DNA of 64,000 nucleotides from CAZOEL01 sp964578835 (lineage in GTDB: Bacteria > Desulfobacterota > Syntrophobacteria > Syntrophobacterales > Syntrophobacteraceae): positions 65,929 through 129,928 of the forward strand of contig CAZOEL010000006.1 of assembly GCA_964578835.1 (NCBI GenBank), given 5' to 3'. Shown in pieces: positions 25,634 to 34,784 of this stretch. The position numbers were made by a program, and so were the translations under genes. The notes below the pieces were generated by a model. It was not told the origin of the DNA and did not search any database. It was given only the letters and a program-made list of their open reading frames with translations. The first letter of the stretch is position 1, and each line of letters starts with the position of its first letter.

Positions 25634-26785
25634 GTGATATGTCGAAGGATTAGCGACATCAAGCCGTTTATCGTCATGGACGTGCTTGAGAGGGCTCAGG
25701 AAATGGAAAGAGCCGGCGAGCACATCGTACACTTAGAGATCGGCGAGCCCGACTTCGATACGCCGGCCGCAATAAAAGAGGCGGCAATCGAGGCGCTCAA
25801 ACGCGGGGAAACGCGCTACACTCACAGTCTCGGCATGCCCCAACTTCGCGAGGCCATATGCAGGCGCTACAGCGACATTTACGGAATCACAAATCTTGAG
25901 CCCGATAGAGTTCTCGTCACTTCAGGAACTTCCCCTGCGCTTCTTGTCGCCATGAGCGCTATCATCGAATGCGGCGATGAAGTAATCCTCTCCGATCCTC
26001 ATTATGCATGTTACCCCAATTTTATCAATTTTCTCGATGCGCAGCCCAAGACTGTTCCTGTTTATGAGGAGGACGGTTTCCAGTACCGCCCTGAAAAGCT
26101 GAGAAGCGCGCTTTCCCCTCTGACCAAAGCCATTCTGATCAATTCCCCGGCCAATCCGACCGGGAATATCCTCGAGCTCGATCGAATGGCCGAGATCGCC
26201 GATATGGGAAGGTGGGTCTTCAGTGATGAAATCTACCATGGGCTTGTCTATGAAGGCAAAGCTCATTCCATGCTCGAGATTTCTGATAAATGCATTGTTT
26301 TCAATGGATTTTCAAAGCTCTTTGCGATGACCGGCTTGCGGCTGGGGTATCTCATTGCGCCTTCCGAATTTGTGAGGCCGATGCAGAAAATGCTGCAGAA
26401 TTTCTTCATCTCCGCCAACTCCGTCGCCCAAGCCGCTGCCATCGTCGCCCTTACCGATCCTTCGGTCCAGGATGACGTTCAAAGGATGTGCGAAACGTAC
26501 GACTCGAGACGCCGGTTCATGTTGAAGCGTCTCAAGGAAATCGGCTTTGGCGTTACGGTGGAGCCAACCGGAGCCTTTTACGTTTTCGCCAATGCCCGTC
26601 GATTCACTCGGGATTCATACGCATTCGCCTTCGAATTGCTCGAAAAGGCAAAAGTGGGAGTGACCCCCGGAATCGACTTCGGATTAAACGGAGAAGGATA
26701 CATTCGTTTTAGTTACGCCAACTCCCTGGAAAACATAGAAGAAGGCCTTAATAGAATAGAGAGGTTCCTTCGGACGCGTTCTTGA
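25634..26785 (+). CDS. Class I/II aminotransferase (AspC/AlaA-like)
   Basis: A PLP-dependent amino-acid aminotransferase of 383 residues. Motifs: EIGEPDFDTPAAI near residue 38, TSGTSPALLVAMS, NSPANPTGNI, DEIYHGLVY, and the PLP lysine in FNGFSKLFAMTGLRLGYL; the C-terminal arginine that binds the substrate carboxylate is in YIRFSYANS. The start is GTG with GGGAG eight bases upstream. Substrate choice among alanine, aspartate and aromatic amino acids cannot be decided. The next gene, ysxC, starts just after its stop. Confidence 0.9.
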   Translation: MICRRISDIKPFIVMDVLERAQEMERAGEHIVHLEIGEPDFDTPAAIKEAAIEALKRGETRYTHSLGMPQLREAICRRYSDIYGITNLEPDRVLVTSGTSPALLVAMSAIIECGDEVILSDPHYACYPNFINFLDAQPKTVPVYEEDGFQYRPEKLRSALSPLTKAILINSPANPTGNILELDRMAEIADMGRWVFSDEIYHGLVYEGKAHSMLEISDKCIVFNGFSKLFAMTGLRLGYLIAPSEFVRPMQKMLQNFFISANSVAQAAAIVALTDPSVQDDVQRMCETYDSRRRFMLKRLKEIGFGVTVEPTGAFYVFANARRFTRDSYAFAFELLEKAKVGVTPGIDFGLNGEGYIRFSYANSLENIEEGLNRIERFLRTRS

Positions 26786-26796
26786 AAGGCTTTTCG

Positions 26797-27420
26797 ATGC
26801 ATGAAATTTCCCCGCACGCGTTGGTAATCAAGTCTGCCGAGTTTGTAAAATCGGCTTTTCAGGCTAATCACTATCCCGAAGAGAATACGGGAGAGATCGC
26901 TTTCGCCGGACGATCTAACGTGGGCAAGTCCTCCCTGATCAACAGCCTTGTGCAGCGAAAGAAATTGGTCCGGACCAGCAACACGCCCGGGCAGACCCAG
27001 AGCATCAATTTTTTTATAATCAACGGCGTCTTTTATTTTGTCGATCTACCTGGATACGGCTTCGCCAAGGTCCCCGAAACGATAAGAGCGCGATGGAAGC
27101 CAATGGTCGAAGACTACCTTCTGGAAAGGAAGGCTCTTCGCGGCGTTGTTCAGATAATGGATATTCGGCGCCCTCCTACTCCCGAAGACCTTCAACTTTG
27201 GCAATGGCTTTTAAGCAGAGGCATTCCGACTATTCCGGTGCTCACAAAAGCCGATAAAATCAAGAAAGGCCAGGTGGAAGCGCAGCAAAGCCTTGCAGCT
27301 CTAAGCCTCGGCGCTTCGCCTGATCAGCTGATAGTCTTCTCAGCCGTTACCAAGCAAGGCAGAGAAAAGATATTGGAAAAAATCTTCTCTCTGCTCTGCG
27401 CCGAAGCAAACCCGTCATAG
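26797..27420 (+). CDS. ysxC: Ribosome-biogenesis GTPase YsxC/EngB
   Basis: A small GTPase needed for assembly of the large ribosomal subunit, 207 residues. G1 is GRSNVGKSSL, the G2 threonine is in NTPGQTQSINFF, G3 is DLPGYGFAKV, and G4 is TKADKIKKG. I chose the ATG with AAAGG seven bases upstream; a TTG 15 bases earlier would overlap the previous stop but has no ribosome-binding site. A stem-loop follows about 120 bp after the stop. Confidence 0.94.
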   Translation: MHEISPHALVIKSAEFVKSAFQANHYPEENTGEIAFAGRSNVGKSSLINSLVQRKKLVRTSNTPGQTQSINFFIINGVFYFVDLPGYGFAKVPETIRARWKPMVEDYLLERKALRGVVQIMDIRRPPTPEDLQLWQWLLSRGIPTIPVLTKADKIKKGQVEAQQSLAALSLGASPDQLIVFSAVTKQGREKILEKIFSLLCAEANPS

Positions 27421-27538
27421 CGCCTTGGATCCCGATTTGCTGTGGTAGCGCTTTTTCAGACGCATACATTGACAAAGAAGCGGATCTTATTGGAATTGGA
27501 TGTAGTAGGGAACAAGATTTAAGAAGCGAGAAACATAG

Positions 27539-27585
27539 CTGTCAGGTTGTGGAGGATGCGTAGCGCCTCTTCCACAACCTGACAG
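27539..27585. terminator. Stem-loop between convergent ysxC and the YkuD-like gene
   Basis: A perfect 15-bp stem (CTGTCAGGTTGTGGA with its complement) around a 17-base loop whose own ends can pair further (GAGG/CCTC). There is no T-run, so it is either a rho-assisted end or a dispersed repeat rather than a classic intrinsic terminator. Confidence 0.55.
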
Positions 27586-27629
27586 AACGATCTCCCTGGG
27601 ATTTCGAGAGAATCAAAATCAAGGCAATG

Positions 27630-28316
27630 CTAAGGTTTGATGGTTACAGGAGTTCCAACCGAGGCGATCTTGAACAACTCTTCCATGTCGCTGTTATACA
27701 GGGCGATGCTGCCATCCGTCCAATCCTGATGCGCTCCGCCCGAGAGAATCGAGATTGGCTCGCCGAGCTTCGCCGCGCTTGGCGCAGCCATCCCGCTCTG
27801 GTACGCCTGCACAATATCCCTGAATTCCATGGGTGTAAGTATCCCGGCGAAAAAACCCCTCTCGGCTTGAGCTTTCCCCGGGTAATTGAGAACCAGAGAT
27901 CTGGCGGGTTGACCGTAGGGGCTCTTCAGATAGATCGTAAATTCGCCTTCCGGCGTTTTGCCATCGCCATTCTTTTCTTTATCCCCTTTCGGCCTGGACC
28001 CCAAACCAATGGGATAATCCCTGACCAACACCTGGGAATCGATGACGTAGAGCCTTCTCTTCTCTTTATAAACATAAATCTTCGGCGCCTTAATAGCTGA
28101 AAGGGGCGTCAGGTAATCCACTCGGAGCGATGCCTGCTGTTCATGCGAAACCTGCGGAGCGGAGGCGCCTCCCGCGGGCTTCGCTTTATTCTCCGAACGC
28201 GACGAATCTAACTTGGAGCCCGGCTTCTGCATGGAGCAGGCGCAGAGCAATAAAATCAGCAAACAAGCCCCGATCTGAAAAAAGGCTCTTTTGAATCTTG
28301 CAACACAAAGCCACAT
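27630..28316 (-). CDS. YkuD (L,D-transpeptidase-like) lipoprotein lacking the catalytic cysteine
   Basis: A 228-residue envelope lipoprotein: signal ending in LLCAC near residue 27, a short linker, then a YkuD-type domain from about residue 78 (IYVYKEKRRLYVID, YPIGLGSRPKGDKEKNGDGKTPEGEF). In active relatives the last motif reads about DWTxGCIAL and an IHG motif precedes it. Here they read DWTDGSIAL and ISILSGG: the nucleophile cysteine is serine (codon AGC, one base from TGC), and the partner histidine is missing. The protein therefore probably binds peptidoglycan or another partner without transpeptidase activity, or uses different chemistry. It follows pilQ by 97 bp on the same strand. Confidence 0.8.
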   Translation of the reverse strand: MWLCVARFKRAFFQIGACLLILLLCACSMQKPGSKLDSSRSENKAKPAGGASAPQVSHEQQASLRVDYLTPLSAIKAPKIYVYKEKRRLYVIDSQVLVRDYPIGLGSRPKGDKEKNGDGKTPEGEFTIYLKSPYGQPARSLVLNYPGKAQAERGFFAGILTPMEFRDIVQAYQSGMAAPSAAKLGEPISILSGGAHQDWTDGSIALYNSDMEELFKIASVGTPVTIKP

Positions 28317-28413
28317 GAACGATCACAACCTCCACTGCCGGGCGAAACACCGATTGCAAGGGCCTGCGTTCATTCCTTGCAGGCTGCGTATGACAAAAAG
28401 CTAAGCATCGCCT

Positions 28414-30330
28414 CTACATTTCAACAATCTTCGGACTAATAAAAATAAGCAGTTCATTTTTGTTTCTAGTCACGTTCTCGGTCTTAAAAAGTCTTCCAAG
28501 GAGAGGAATATCGCCCAGGCCAGGCGTAGTCTCAAGCCCATGCCCCTCCGTATCGCGCATGACTCCGCCTATCACGATAATGCTTCCATCGGATACGAGC
28601 AATTCGGTCTTTATTTTTCTTGTGCTGATGCCCGGATCACCCGTGGATGTTGATACGGTGGTATCAGGCTCATCCTGCTTTGCCGCGATCTCCAGCCGCA
28701 CTCTTTTGTCGGGGGTGATGTGAGGGGTTACCTGCAATTCTATCACAGCATCTTTGAAAACCGTGCTTACGACGCCTCCCTCGGTGCTCTGCTGGAGGTA
28801 AGGGATTTGAGTACCTTGGGAGATCACCGCTTGCACATTATTCAAAGTCAACACTTTGGGCGCCGCTATCACTTTGGTCTTGTTAGTGGTCTCCAACGCC
28901 TGAAGGTTGAGGTCGAGAGTCAGCAGCGTCTGTCCGATTACCTGGCCAAGATTCAGGTCCCAGGCGCTACCGACAGCGTTAGCCAAGTTCAGTACGAACT
29001 CTCGGCTCGGGTTTACTTGAGTGTCATCAAAATTCAAATTCCAGCTGACGCCAAGGCTTCTGCTCATGATGTCCGACATGGTTACGATTCTAGCCTCGAT
29101 CATCACCTGAGGCATAGCCTTATCGAGCCTCGCAAGCAGCCTTTTGGCATTGTCAATGCGATTCGGATAATCCGTATAAATGATCAAGTTGGTACGCTCG
29201 TCAATCGACAGCTTACCCTTTTCACTTTTCATCTCGGTGATTTTGGCAGCCATGTCGACAGGCTGAGCATAATTGACAGTCAGGTACTCAGTGGCGATCG
29301 AGCCGCTATCTTTCACTACCTCCATCAGATCCTGCTTCGCACGGATTTCTTCTTCGCGGTTTTTCCATTCATCTTTGAGCTTTCCCTGCCTTGCAATGCG
29401 AATTACGTTGCCCGACTGCTCCATGCCGAGGTTATTCATGGCCAGCACATTATCGAGGATCTGATCCCAGGGAACCTGTTCCACCTTCATGGTGACCCTG
29501 CCTGCAACATCGGGCTCTATCACGATGTTTGTACCCGTAACGTCAGCGAGCAGACGCAGCACGTTTCTCAGGTCCGCATCCATGAGGTCGAGGCTTATCG
29601 GCTTCCCGGTATAATGCTTTCTGAGGATGACCGGATCAGTTCCGGCAACGCCGCCGGAATTCATCGTCAACGGCCGGGAGGGCTGCAGCTGCATTTCCGC
29701 CGCCGAATGCATGGCGGAAGCGCCATCAATCGGCGCCGTTTTATGGGCGTGCTTTGATGAACTTGCGTGCTTGCTCTTCCTCGAAGCTTCACGAGATTCT
29801 TGGACGGAAGGGGATGATGAAGCGAGCGAGGCGCTTCCCGCTTCCGGAACATAGAGGTTTAAAGTGAGACAAGCTCCGGCGTTGTTAAGGGTGTAGTGAT
29901 CGAGCGGCTTTTCAAGAGTCCCTATGATCTCGACCCCCTTCGCCGTATTCGCGTAGTTTAGCTTCAATTCGGAAGATTCCGGCGGCAACTCGGGCAAGAC
30001 CGATTCGCTATCGAGACCGGAGAGATCCAGCGCAAACTGTCTTTCGCCCAACCGGCTGAATTGATAATCTCGAAATGGGCCGTTGCCTGTCAAAACGATA
30101 ACGGGCGATTCGGGAGGCCCCTGTATGCGAACTTCCAGCAGACGATCCGCCTGTTTAGCTTGAGAGCCTTCAGGAACGGGTTTTCCCGACGATGGCTCCT
30201 GCCCTTGAGCTCGCGCTCCGCTTTCCGCTGTTGGCGCAACTAACCCCGTACCCGCACAACCCCAGCAGCAGATGAGCACGCAGCCCAACCACACAAGACA
30301 AAACACCGACCTTGCGACCCTCTGCATCAC
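28414..30330 (-). CDS. pilQ: Type IV pilus secretin PilQ
   Basis: The outer-membrane secretin channel through which the pilus passes, 638 residues. A signal sequence ends near residue 25 at a cysteine-rich stretch (CCWGCAG) that could be a weak lipobox. An AMIN peptidoglycan-binding domain covers about 65-155, followed by a Ser/Lys linker, a secretin/TonB short domain at about 243-300 (LDLMDADLRNVLRLLADVTG), N-domains, and the secretin core from about 475 to the end with VIGGVMRDTEGHGLETTPGLGDIPLLGRLF. It is the last pil gene here. No pilP is found between it and pilO; only 88 bp separate them. Confidence 0.94.
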   Translation of the reverse strand: MMQRVARSVFCLVWLGCVLICCWGCAGTGLVAPTAESGARAQGQEPSSGKPVPEGSQAKQADRLLEVRIQGPPESPVIVLTGNGPFRDYQFSRLGERQFALDLSGLDSESVLPELPPESSELKLNYANTAKGVEIIGTLEKPLDHYTLNNAGACLTLNLYVPEAGSASLASSSPSVQESREASRKSKHASSSKHAHKTAPIDGASAMHSAAEMQLQPSRPLTMNSGGVAGTDPVILRKHYTGKPISLDLMDADLRNVLRLLADVTGTNIVIEPDVAGRVTMKVEQVPWDQILDNVLAMNNLGMEQSGNVIRIARQGKLKDEWKNREEEIRAKQDLMEVVKDSGSIATEYLTVNYAQPVDMAAKITEMKSEKGKLSIDERTNLIIYTDYPNRIDNAKRLLARLDKAMPQVMIEARIVTMSDIMSRSLGVSWNLNFDDTQVNPSREFVLNLANAVGSAWDLNLGQVIGQTLLTLDLNLQALETTNKTKVIAAPKVLTLNNVQAVISQGTQIPYLQQSTEGGVVSTVFKDAVIELQVTPHITPDKRVRLEIAAKQDEPDTTVSTSTGDPGISTRKIKTELLVSDGSIIVIGGVMRDTEGHGLETTPGLGDIPLLGRLFKTENVTRNKNELLIFISPKIVEM

Positions 30331-30418
30331 TCATTCCCCCTCTATTCACACCTGATGCACTGGATGCTACAAAAACAGCCCCTAACCTTCAGCAAAACCA
30401 ACAATATGACAGCGCTTC

Positions 30419-31048
30419 TTACTTCTTCTTGTCCTTCGAGCCCTTAGCGCCTTTCGCAGGCTCGGGAGGCTTCTCCACAAAACGGTACGTCGTGACGGTG
30501 CAGCCCACCTGAAGCTCCGAGCTGTCCTTCTGCCTGGTCAGGTTCAGGCTCTCAACCTTGAGAATGCGGTCCAATTTGCTGACCTTGTCGAGAAATACTC
30601 CCAACTCGTGATAGGTCCCAACCAGGTCAAGGCGTATTGGGATTACGGCGTAGAATTCCTGAATCTTCTCGGCTTGCGGTTGAAAGAGAATGTTTTCGAG
30701 GCCGACTTCGGAGCCCACTTGGGAAACATTTTCCAATAGTCCTGGAATCTCCTTCTGGTCAGGGAGAAAAGTGAGCATGCGCGCAAATTCCTCTTCCGAT
30801 TTCGCCAAATCTTTTTGGAGCTTGTCAACCTCCGCAACCGCCTGCTTCAAAGTAGCAAGCTTCTTCTGCTCATCGGCCACTTGCTTGTTGAGCTTTTCCA
30901 GAACCTCTGCCTGCGGTTGATATTGCAGAAAGTAGAATGCCGCGATCACGAGGACCACTGTCACCACAACAATGATCATCCTGTAAGTGGGCGGCAGTCC
31001 CGAAATCTTCTCTCGCACAACGGAAACAGGGAAAAGATTTGCCTTCAT
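30419..31048 (-). CDS. pilO: Type IV pilus inner-membrane protein PilO
   Basis: A 209-residue inner-membrane alignment protein with one transmembrane helix at about 24-43 (MIIVVVTVVLVIAAFYFLQY), a coiled coil to about 90, and a periplasmic ferredoxin-like domain (FAVIPIRLDLVGTYHELGVFLDK type). The tail is rich in Lys, Gly and Pro. It overlaps pilN by four bases. PilO and PilN dimerise and link PilM to the secretin. Confidence 0.93.
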   Translation of the reverse strand: MKANLFPVSVVREKISGLPPTYRMIIVVVTVVLVIAAFYFLQYQPQAEVLEKLNKQVADEQKKLATLKQAVAEVDKLQKDLAKSEEEFARMLTFLPDQKEIPGLLENVSQVGSEVGLENILFQPQAEKIQEFYAVIPIRLDLVGTYHELGVFLDKVSKLDRILKVESLNLTRQKDSSELQVGCTVTTYRFVEKPPEPAKGAKGSKDKKK

Positions 31049-31629
31049 GATTGCGCCTTCAATTTTTTCTGGACTTCGGAAAAAGGAAAGAAACGATAGT
31101 TGACCTGGAACTCCCTGAGCTTCTTATTATTCATCATTCGCTGCCGCGAGTGAGTAAGGCTGACGCTTCCCTTCTCTATGTAGGGAGAAGCCTCGAGATT
31201 CCTCATAAACTCAACTATCGCCTCATTGCTCATGGCAACGCCATCGATGGTGATGGTATTTGAAGCCTGGCTGAACTTTTCAAACCACATCTTCTCGGCT
31301 GGAATCTGTATGCTGAGCAAGGCAAGAATGCGAACGATCCTATCGCGGTCCTCTTGAAGGCCTTGTATGATCTCGAGCTTTTTCGTCACCACTTCCTGCT
31401 TCTGTTTCAGATCCTTGAGCATCGCTTCGTACTTGGCGTATTTCGCTGTTTCCTGGATTAACTGGGCCAACCGCGCATTCGAAGCTTCAATCTCGCTATT
31501 TTGAGAGATCCAGAAATACCCAATCACTGTCGCCGTCAGCAGCACGGAAAAAAGATAGAGGAGAAGAAATTGATTGACGTCGTCACGCCTCTTTCTCGCT
31601 TTGACCGGAAGTAAATTGATCTGAATCAT
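31045..31629 (-). CDS. pilN: Type IV pilus inner-membrane protein PilN
   Basis: A 194-residue bitopic protein. The N-terminal MIQINLLPVKARKRR holds the conserved INLLP motif that docks into PilM on the cytoplasmic side. One transmembrane helix follows (about 22-42), then a coiled coil and a periplasmic domain. It overlaps pilO and pilM by four bases each, so translation of the three is coupled. Confidence 0.94.
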   Translation of the reverse strand: MIQINLLPVKARKRRDDVNQFLLLYLFSVLLTATVIGYFWISQNSEIEASNARLAQLIQETAKYAKYEAMLKDLKQKQEVVTKKLEIIQGLQEDRDRIVRILALLSIQIPAEKMWFEKFSQASNTITIDGVAMSNEAIVEFMRNLEASPYIEKGSVSLTHSRQRMMNNKKLREFQVNYRFFPFSEVQKKLKAQS

Positions 31630-32681
31630 CTCTCTCCCGTCCTTCTCAGCGCCAAACCCAGCGCGATCGCCATCTGGGGACCGATATGACTAAGGTAGTC
31701 GGGATCAAACACCTTGGGATCATAATCAAGTCGGGTAAGCGGGTTAAAGATTTCGACAGGAACCTCTATGTTTTCCTGAAACACCTTGTCCAATCCGGCG
31801 ATTCCGCATGAACCGCCGCTCAGCATCACTTTGTCGATTCTATTCTCGGGAAAGTTGCTGTAAAAAAAGTCGATGGCGCGCTTGAGCTCGTTCACCCATT
31901 TTCTGACCGATGAAACGAAGATTTCTTCCAACTTATCGGCAGGGACATGAACCGACGCATCGCCCAGCTTGGCCCTTTCGGCTTCGTCTTGCGTGAGCTT
32001 TAAATGATCTCTGATCCTGTCAGTGATTTGGCCCCCTCCGATGGATAAGCCACGCGTGAAAGAAGGGATTCCGCGTATTATTATGCTCATGATCGCCTTA
32101 TTGGCGCCAATGTCGACCAACGCTATATTCTCGTCGTTATTCAGTCCATATGAGAATTCAAAAGCGTTGCTCAAGGCGAAATAATCGACATCAACAACCG
32201 CGGCGTCCATCCCGGCAAGCTTCAGGAGGTTTACATAGTCTCCAACCGATTCCTTCTTCGCCGCGACGAGCATGACATCCATATAGTTGGGACGATCTTT
32301 GGTAACGTCGAGGATCTGATAATCTACGTCGACTTCTTCGATGTTGTAGGGGATGTACTGTCCGAGCTCGGCTTGCATCCGCTTTCTGAGGTCATCCTCG
32401 GTCATGGTCGGCAGCTCGATCTTTTTGATCATTGCTTCGTAGCCCGAAACCGCTGTCGCCACCAGCCTTTCCTTCACCTTGGAGCCGGAGATAACCTCCT
32501 GGATTGCCTTGGCGATTGCCTCAGATTTGTGCACCCTGCCTTCGACAAATGAGTCGGCGGGAACGGGAAACACGCCCAAATTGAGCAATTTCACAGGCGT
32601 AGCGGCTGTGTTTACCTGAACCATTTTGATGCAATACGAGCCGACATCCAAGCCAATTAAATTATCTTTTTTCTTGAACAT
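31626..32681 (-). CDS. pilM: Type IV pilus assembly ATPase-fold protein PilM
   Basis: A cytoplasmic actin/FtsA-like protein of 351 residues that binds PilN. Motifs: IGLDVGSYCIKMVQV at the N-terminus, ALVDIGANKAIMSIIIRG in the middle, and LSGGSCGIAGL in the second nucleotide-binding region. It is the first gene of the pilMNO-Q operon and divergent from lepB, with 150 bp between the two starts. Confidence 0.95.
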   Translation of the reverse strand: MFKKKDNLIGLDVGSYCIKMVQVNTAATPVKLLNLGVFPVPADSFVEGRVHKSEAIAKAIQEVISGSKVKERLVATAVSGYEAMIKKIELPTMTEDDLRKRMQAELGQYIPYNIEEVDVDYQILDVTKDRPNYMDVMLVAAKKESVGDYVNLLKLAGMDAAVVDVDYFALSNAFEFSYGLNNDENIALVDIGANKAIMSIIIRGIPSFTRGLSIGGGQITDRIRDHLKLTQDEAERAKLGDASVHVPADKLEEIFVSSVRKWVNELKRAIDFFYSNFPENRIDKVMLSGGSCGIAGLDKVFQENIEVPVEIFNPLTRLDYDPKVFDPDYLSHIGPQMAIALGLALRRTGER

Positions 32682-32719
32682 GAGCTACATTCCAACCGGT
32701 TATGCCTGATAGGTTTCTG

Positions 32720-32748
32720 TTGACTTTCTCCGAGAATTTTACTTTAGC
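32720..32748 (+). promoter_or_regulatory. Weak candidate promoter for lepB
   Basis: TTGACT, 17 bases, then TTTAGC. The -35 box is good but the -10 box matches poorly. It lies in the 150-bp region between divergent pilM and lepB and points toward lepB. Confidence 0.25.
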
Positions 32749-32831
32749 ATCGTTTCTTGAAATGTTGCAAGAAACTTATTACAGTAGTTGAGATTTGCAT
32801 CACTTACGTTTTATCCACAAGGAGGCATAAG

Positions 32832-33497
32832 TTGCCACTCACATCGGAAGAGGAAATGGGAAAAAGCACTTCAAAGAGCATGGTTCGAGAATACGCAGAG
32901 GCAATCATCATCGCAATCGTGTTAGCCTTGGTGATACGCGCTTTTGTGGTCCAGGCCTTCAAGATTCCGTCCGGATCGATGAAATCGACACTCTTGATCG
33001 GAGATCATATACTGGTGAACAAGTTCATCTACGGGATCAGGGCTCCGATTCTGAACGACGAACTGCTGCACATCGGCGACCCGAAACGCAAAGATATTGT
33101 CGTCTTTCGCTATCCTGTCGATCCCTCGAAGGATTTCATCAAACGGGTTATCGGTCTTCCTGGAGACAGCGTCAAAATAACGGATAAAAAGGTTTTTATC
33201 AATGGCCATTTACTTGATGAGCCGTACGCCGTTCACAGCGACCCGAAAATCCTGCCGGCGAGCATTAGCGCAAGAGACAACATGGGACCGGTTGTGGTGC
33301 CCCCGAATAGTCTTTTTGTCATGGGAGACAATCGCGATGAGAGCTATGACAGCCGCTTTTGGAACTTTGTGGACATGGGAGAATTGCGAGGAAAGGCTTT
33401 TATAATCTACTGGTCTTGGAATTCGGATGGAGAGCTGTCCTTGGAATCTCACGACAGCTATGTGCGCTGGAATAGAATCGGCAAGCTCCTTCACTAA
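32832..33497 (+). CDS. lepB: Signal peptidase I
   Basis: The inner-membrane protease that removes signal peptides from exported proteins, 221 residues. One transmembrane helix near the N-terminus (AEAIIIAIVLALVIRAFVV) precedes the catalytic domain. The serine is in IPSGSMKSTLLIGD and the general-base lysine in KRVIGLPGD; the GDNRDESYDSR box is intact. I chose TTG as start because AAGGAGG lies six bases upstream; the frame stays open further upstream without a ribosome-binding site. A long hairpin follows the stop. Confidence 0.94.
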   Translation: MPLTSEEEMGKSTSKSMVREYAEAIIIAIVLALVIRAFVVQAFKIPSGSMKSTLLIGDHILVNKFIYGIRAPILNDELLHIGDPKRKDIVVFRYPVDPSKDFIKRVIGLPGDSVKITDKKVFINGHLLDEPYAVHSDPKILPASISARDNMGPVVVPPNSLFVMGDNRDESYDSRFWNFVDMGELRGKAFIIYWSWNSDGELSLESHDSYVRWNRIGKLLH

Positions 33498-33502
33498 AGC
33501 CC

Positions 33503-33568
33503 GCCGAGGGGCGGGAGCTGTGAAGCCGCGGTCATCCGACTGCGGCTTCACAGCTCCCGCCCCTCGGC
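33503..33568. terminator. 27-bp perfect stem-loop between convergent lepB and namZ
   Basis: Arms at 33503-33529 and 33542-33568 pair perfectly around a 12-base loop; each arm contains GGGGCGGGAGC or its complement. It starts five bases after the lepB stop and ends four bases before the namZ stop, so it fits a shared bidirectional terminator, though it is longer than most. Confidence 0.75.
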
Positions 33569-33571
33569 TGT

Positions 33572-34753
33572 TTATTCCGGATAGAGCATTATTTCCCCAC
33601 ACGACTTCCAATAAGCGTCAAGCTCTTCAGTCCACCCTGCCTCTAGATCATCCAGGCTCATCCCTTCCTCAATTTTTTTCCTAACCGATCCATCACCCAA
33701 AAGAATATCGATTGGAAGCTTTTCCGTTTCGTACTCATACGGAGGCGGCAGCCATTGGAAATCGTCACTGTGAACCTCTAGCAAAGCTTTAAGAAGCGCC
33801 AACCCCAAACGGTAGGGATGCAGACGGTCTCTTTCGGTAATATGAATTTGAAAGCCCCGGCACATCTTGCCCCGCCATTTATCGAACACCGGCTCAAAGC
33901 AGACAGGTCTCAGGAAAACGCCTTCCGTATCACGCCTGTCGAGGCGCCTCAACAGCTTTGCCTGATCTAGAAACGGGGCTCCGAAGAGATGAAAAGGAAG
34001 GGTGGTCCCTCGCCCCTCGCTCATATTCGTCCCTTCGAAGAGGACCATACCCGGATAGAGCAAAGCGGTCTCCCAGGACGGCATATTGGGGGATGGAAAA
34101 ACCCATGGAAGTCGAGTATCCGGAAAAAAGTCTCCACGTCTCCAACCTTCCGCGGGAACCACTTCCAGATCACAATCGAGCAGGCGCTCCCTCACAATGA
34201 AGCGCGCCATCTCGCCCAGTGTGAGCCCATGCCTCATCGGGATCCCGTATCTACCGACAAAGGAGCGATGATCCTCTCTAAGGAGACTTCCTTCAATGCT
34301 GATTCCGTTGACGGGATTGGGCCTGTCCAGAACCACTGCCTTGACTCCCACAGACGCAGCCTTCTCAAGGCATAACCCCATGGTGGCGCCGTAGGTATAG
34401 ACTCGCGTTCCGACGTCCGGCAGGTCGATTATAAGCACATCGATCGGCTCGAGCATTTCCGCCGTGGGCTGCCTCACGCTTCCATAGAGACTGTGGATTG
34501 GAATGGAGCGCAAGGAATCCCAATCATCTTCGGATTCGATCATGTTCGCCTGCTTCTCAGAATAGAACCCATGCTGGGGCGAGAACAGGCAGCATAGATT
34601 CCCGCCTCCCTTTTGAATAAGGCTTACCACATGCTCAAACGAGCCGGCAACCGACGCTTGATTGGCCAATACTCCAAGCCGCGCGGAACGCAGCCAATCC
34701 GGCTTTTTATCGATCAGCGCCTCACACCCCAATTTAACCCGCACATCTCTCAT
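33572..34753 (-). CDS. namZ: DUF1343 family protein, exo-beta-N-acetylmuramidase NamZ-like
   Basis: A 393-residue member of the DUF1343/YbbC family, whose studied members release N-acetylmuramic acid from the non-reducing ends of peptidoglycan fragments. Typical strings: LGVLANQASV near residue 28, CLFSPQHGFYSEKQ, VLIIDLPDVGTRVYTYGATM, LDRPNPVNG, and LLYPGMVLFEGTNMSEGRGTT. No clear signal peptide is visible, so a cytoplasmic role in wall recycling is likely. An AmgK/MurU-like pair at 46.7-48.7 kb could handle the released sugar. Confidence 0.85.
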   Translation of the reverse strand: MRDVRVKLGCEALIDKKPDWLRSARLGVLANQASVAGSFEHVVSLIQKGGGNLCCLFSPQHGFYSEKQANMIESEDDWDSLRSIPIHSLYGSVRQPTAEMLEPIDVLIIDLPDVGTRVYTYGATMGLCLEKAASVGVKAVVLDRPNPVNGISIEGSLLREDHRSFVGRYGIPMRHGLTLGEMARFIVRERLLDCDLEVVPAEGWRRGDFFPDTRLPWVFPSPNMPSWETALLYPGMVLFEGTNMSEGRGTTLPFHLFGAPFLDQAKLLRRLDRRDTEGVFLRPVCFEPVFDKWRGKMCRGFQIHITERDRLHPYRLGLALLKALLEVHSDDFQWLPPPYEYETEKLPIDILLGDGSVRKKIEEGMSLDDLEAGWTEELDAYWKSCGEIMLYPE

Positions 34754-34784
34754 AATGTTTCCCGCAGTTCATTTCGCTTATTTC

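Noticed and set aside
28720..29757. A 345-codon plus-strand frame opposite pilQ
   Set aside because: Antisense to the secretin core, without motifs or a ribosome-binding site.
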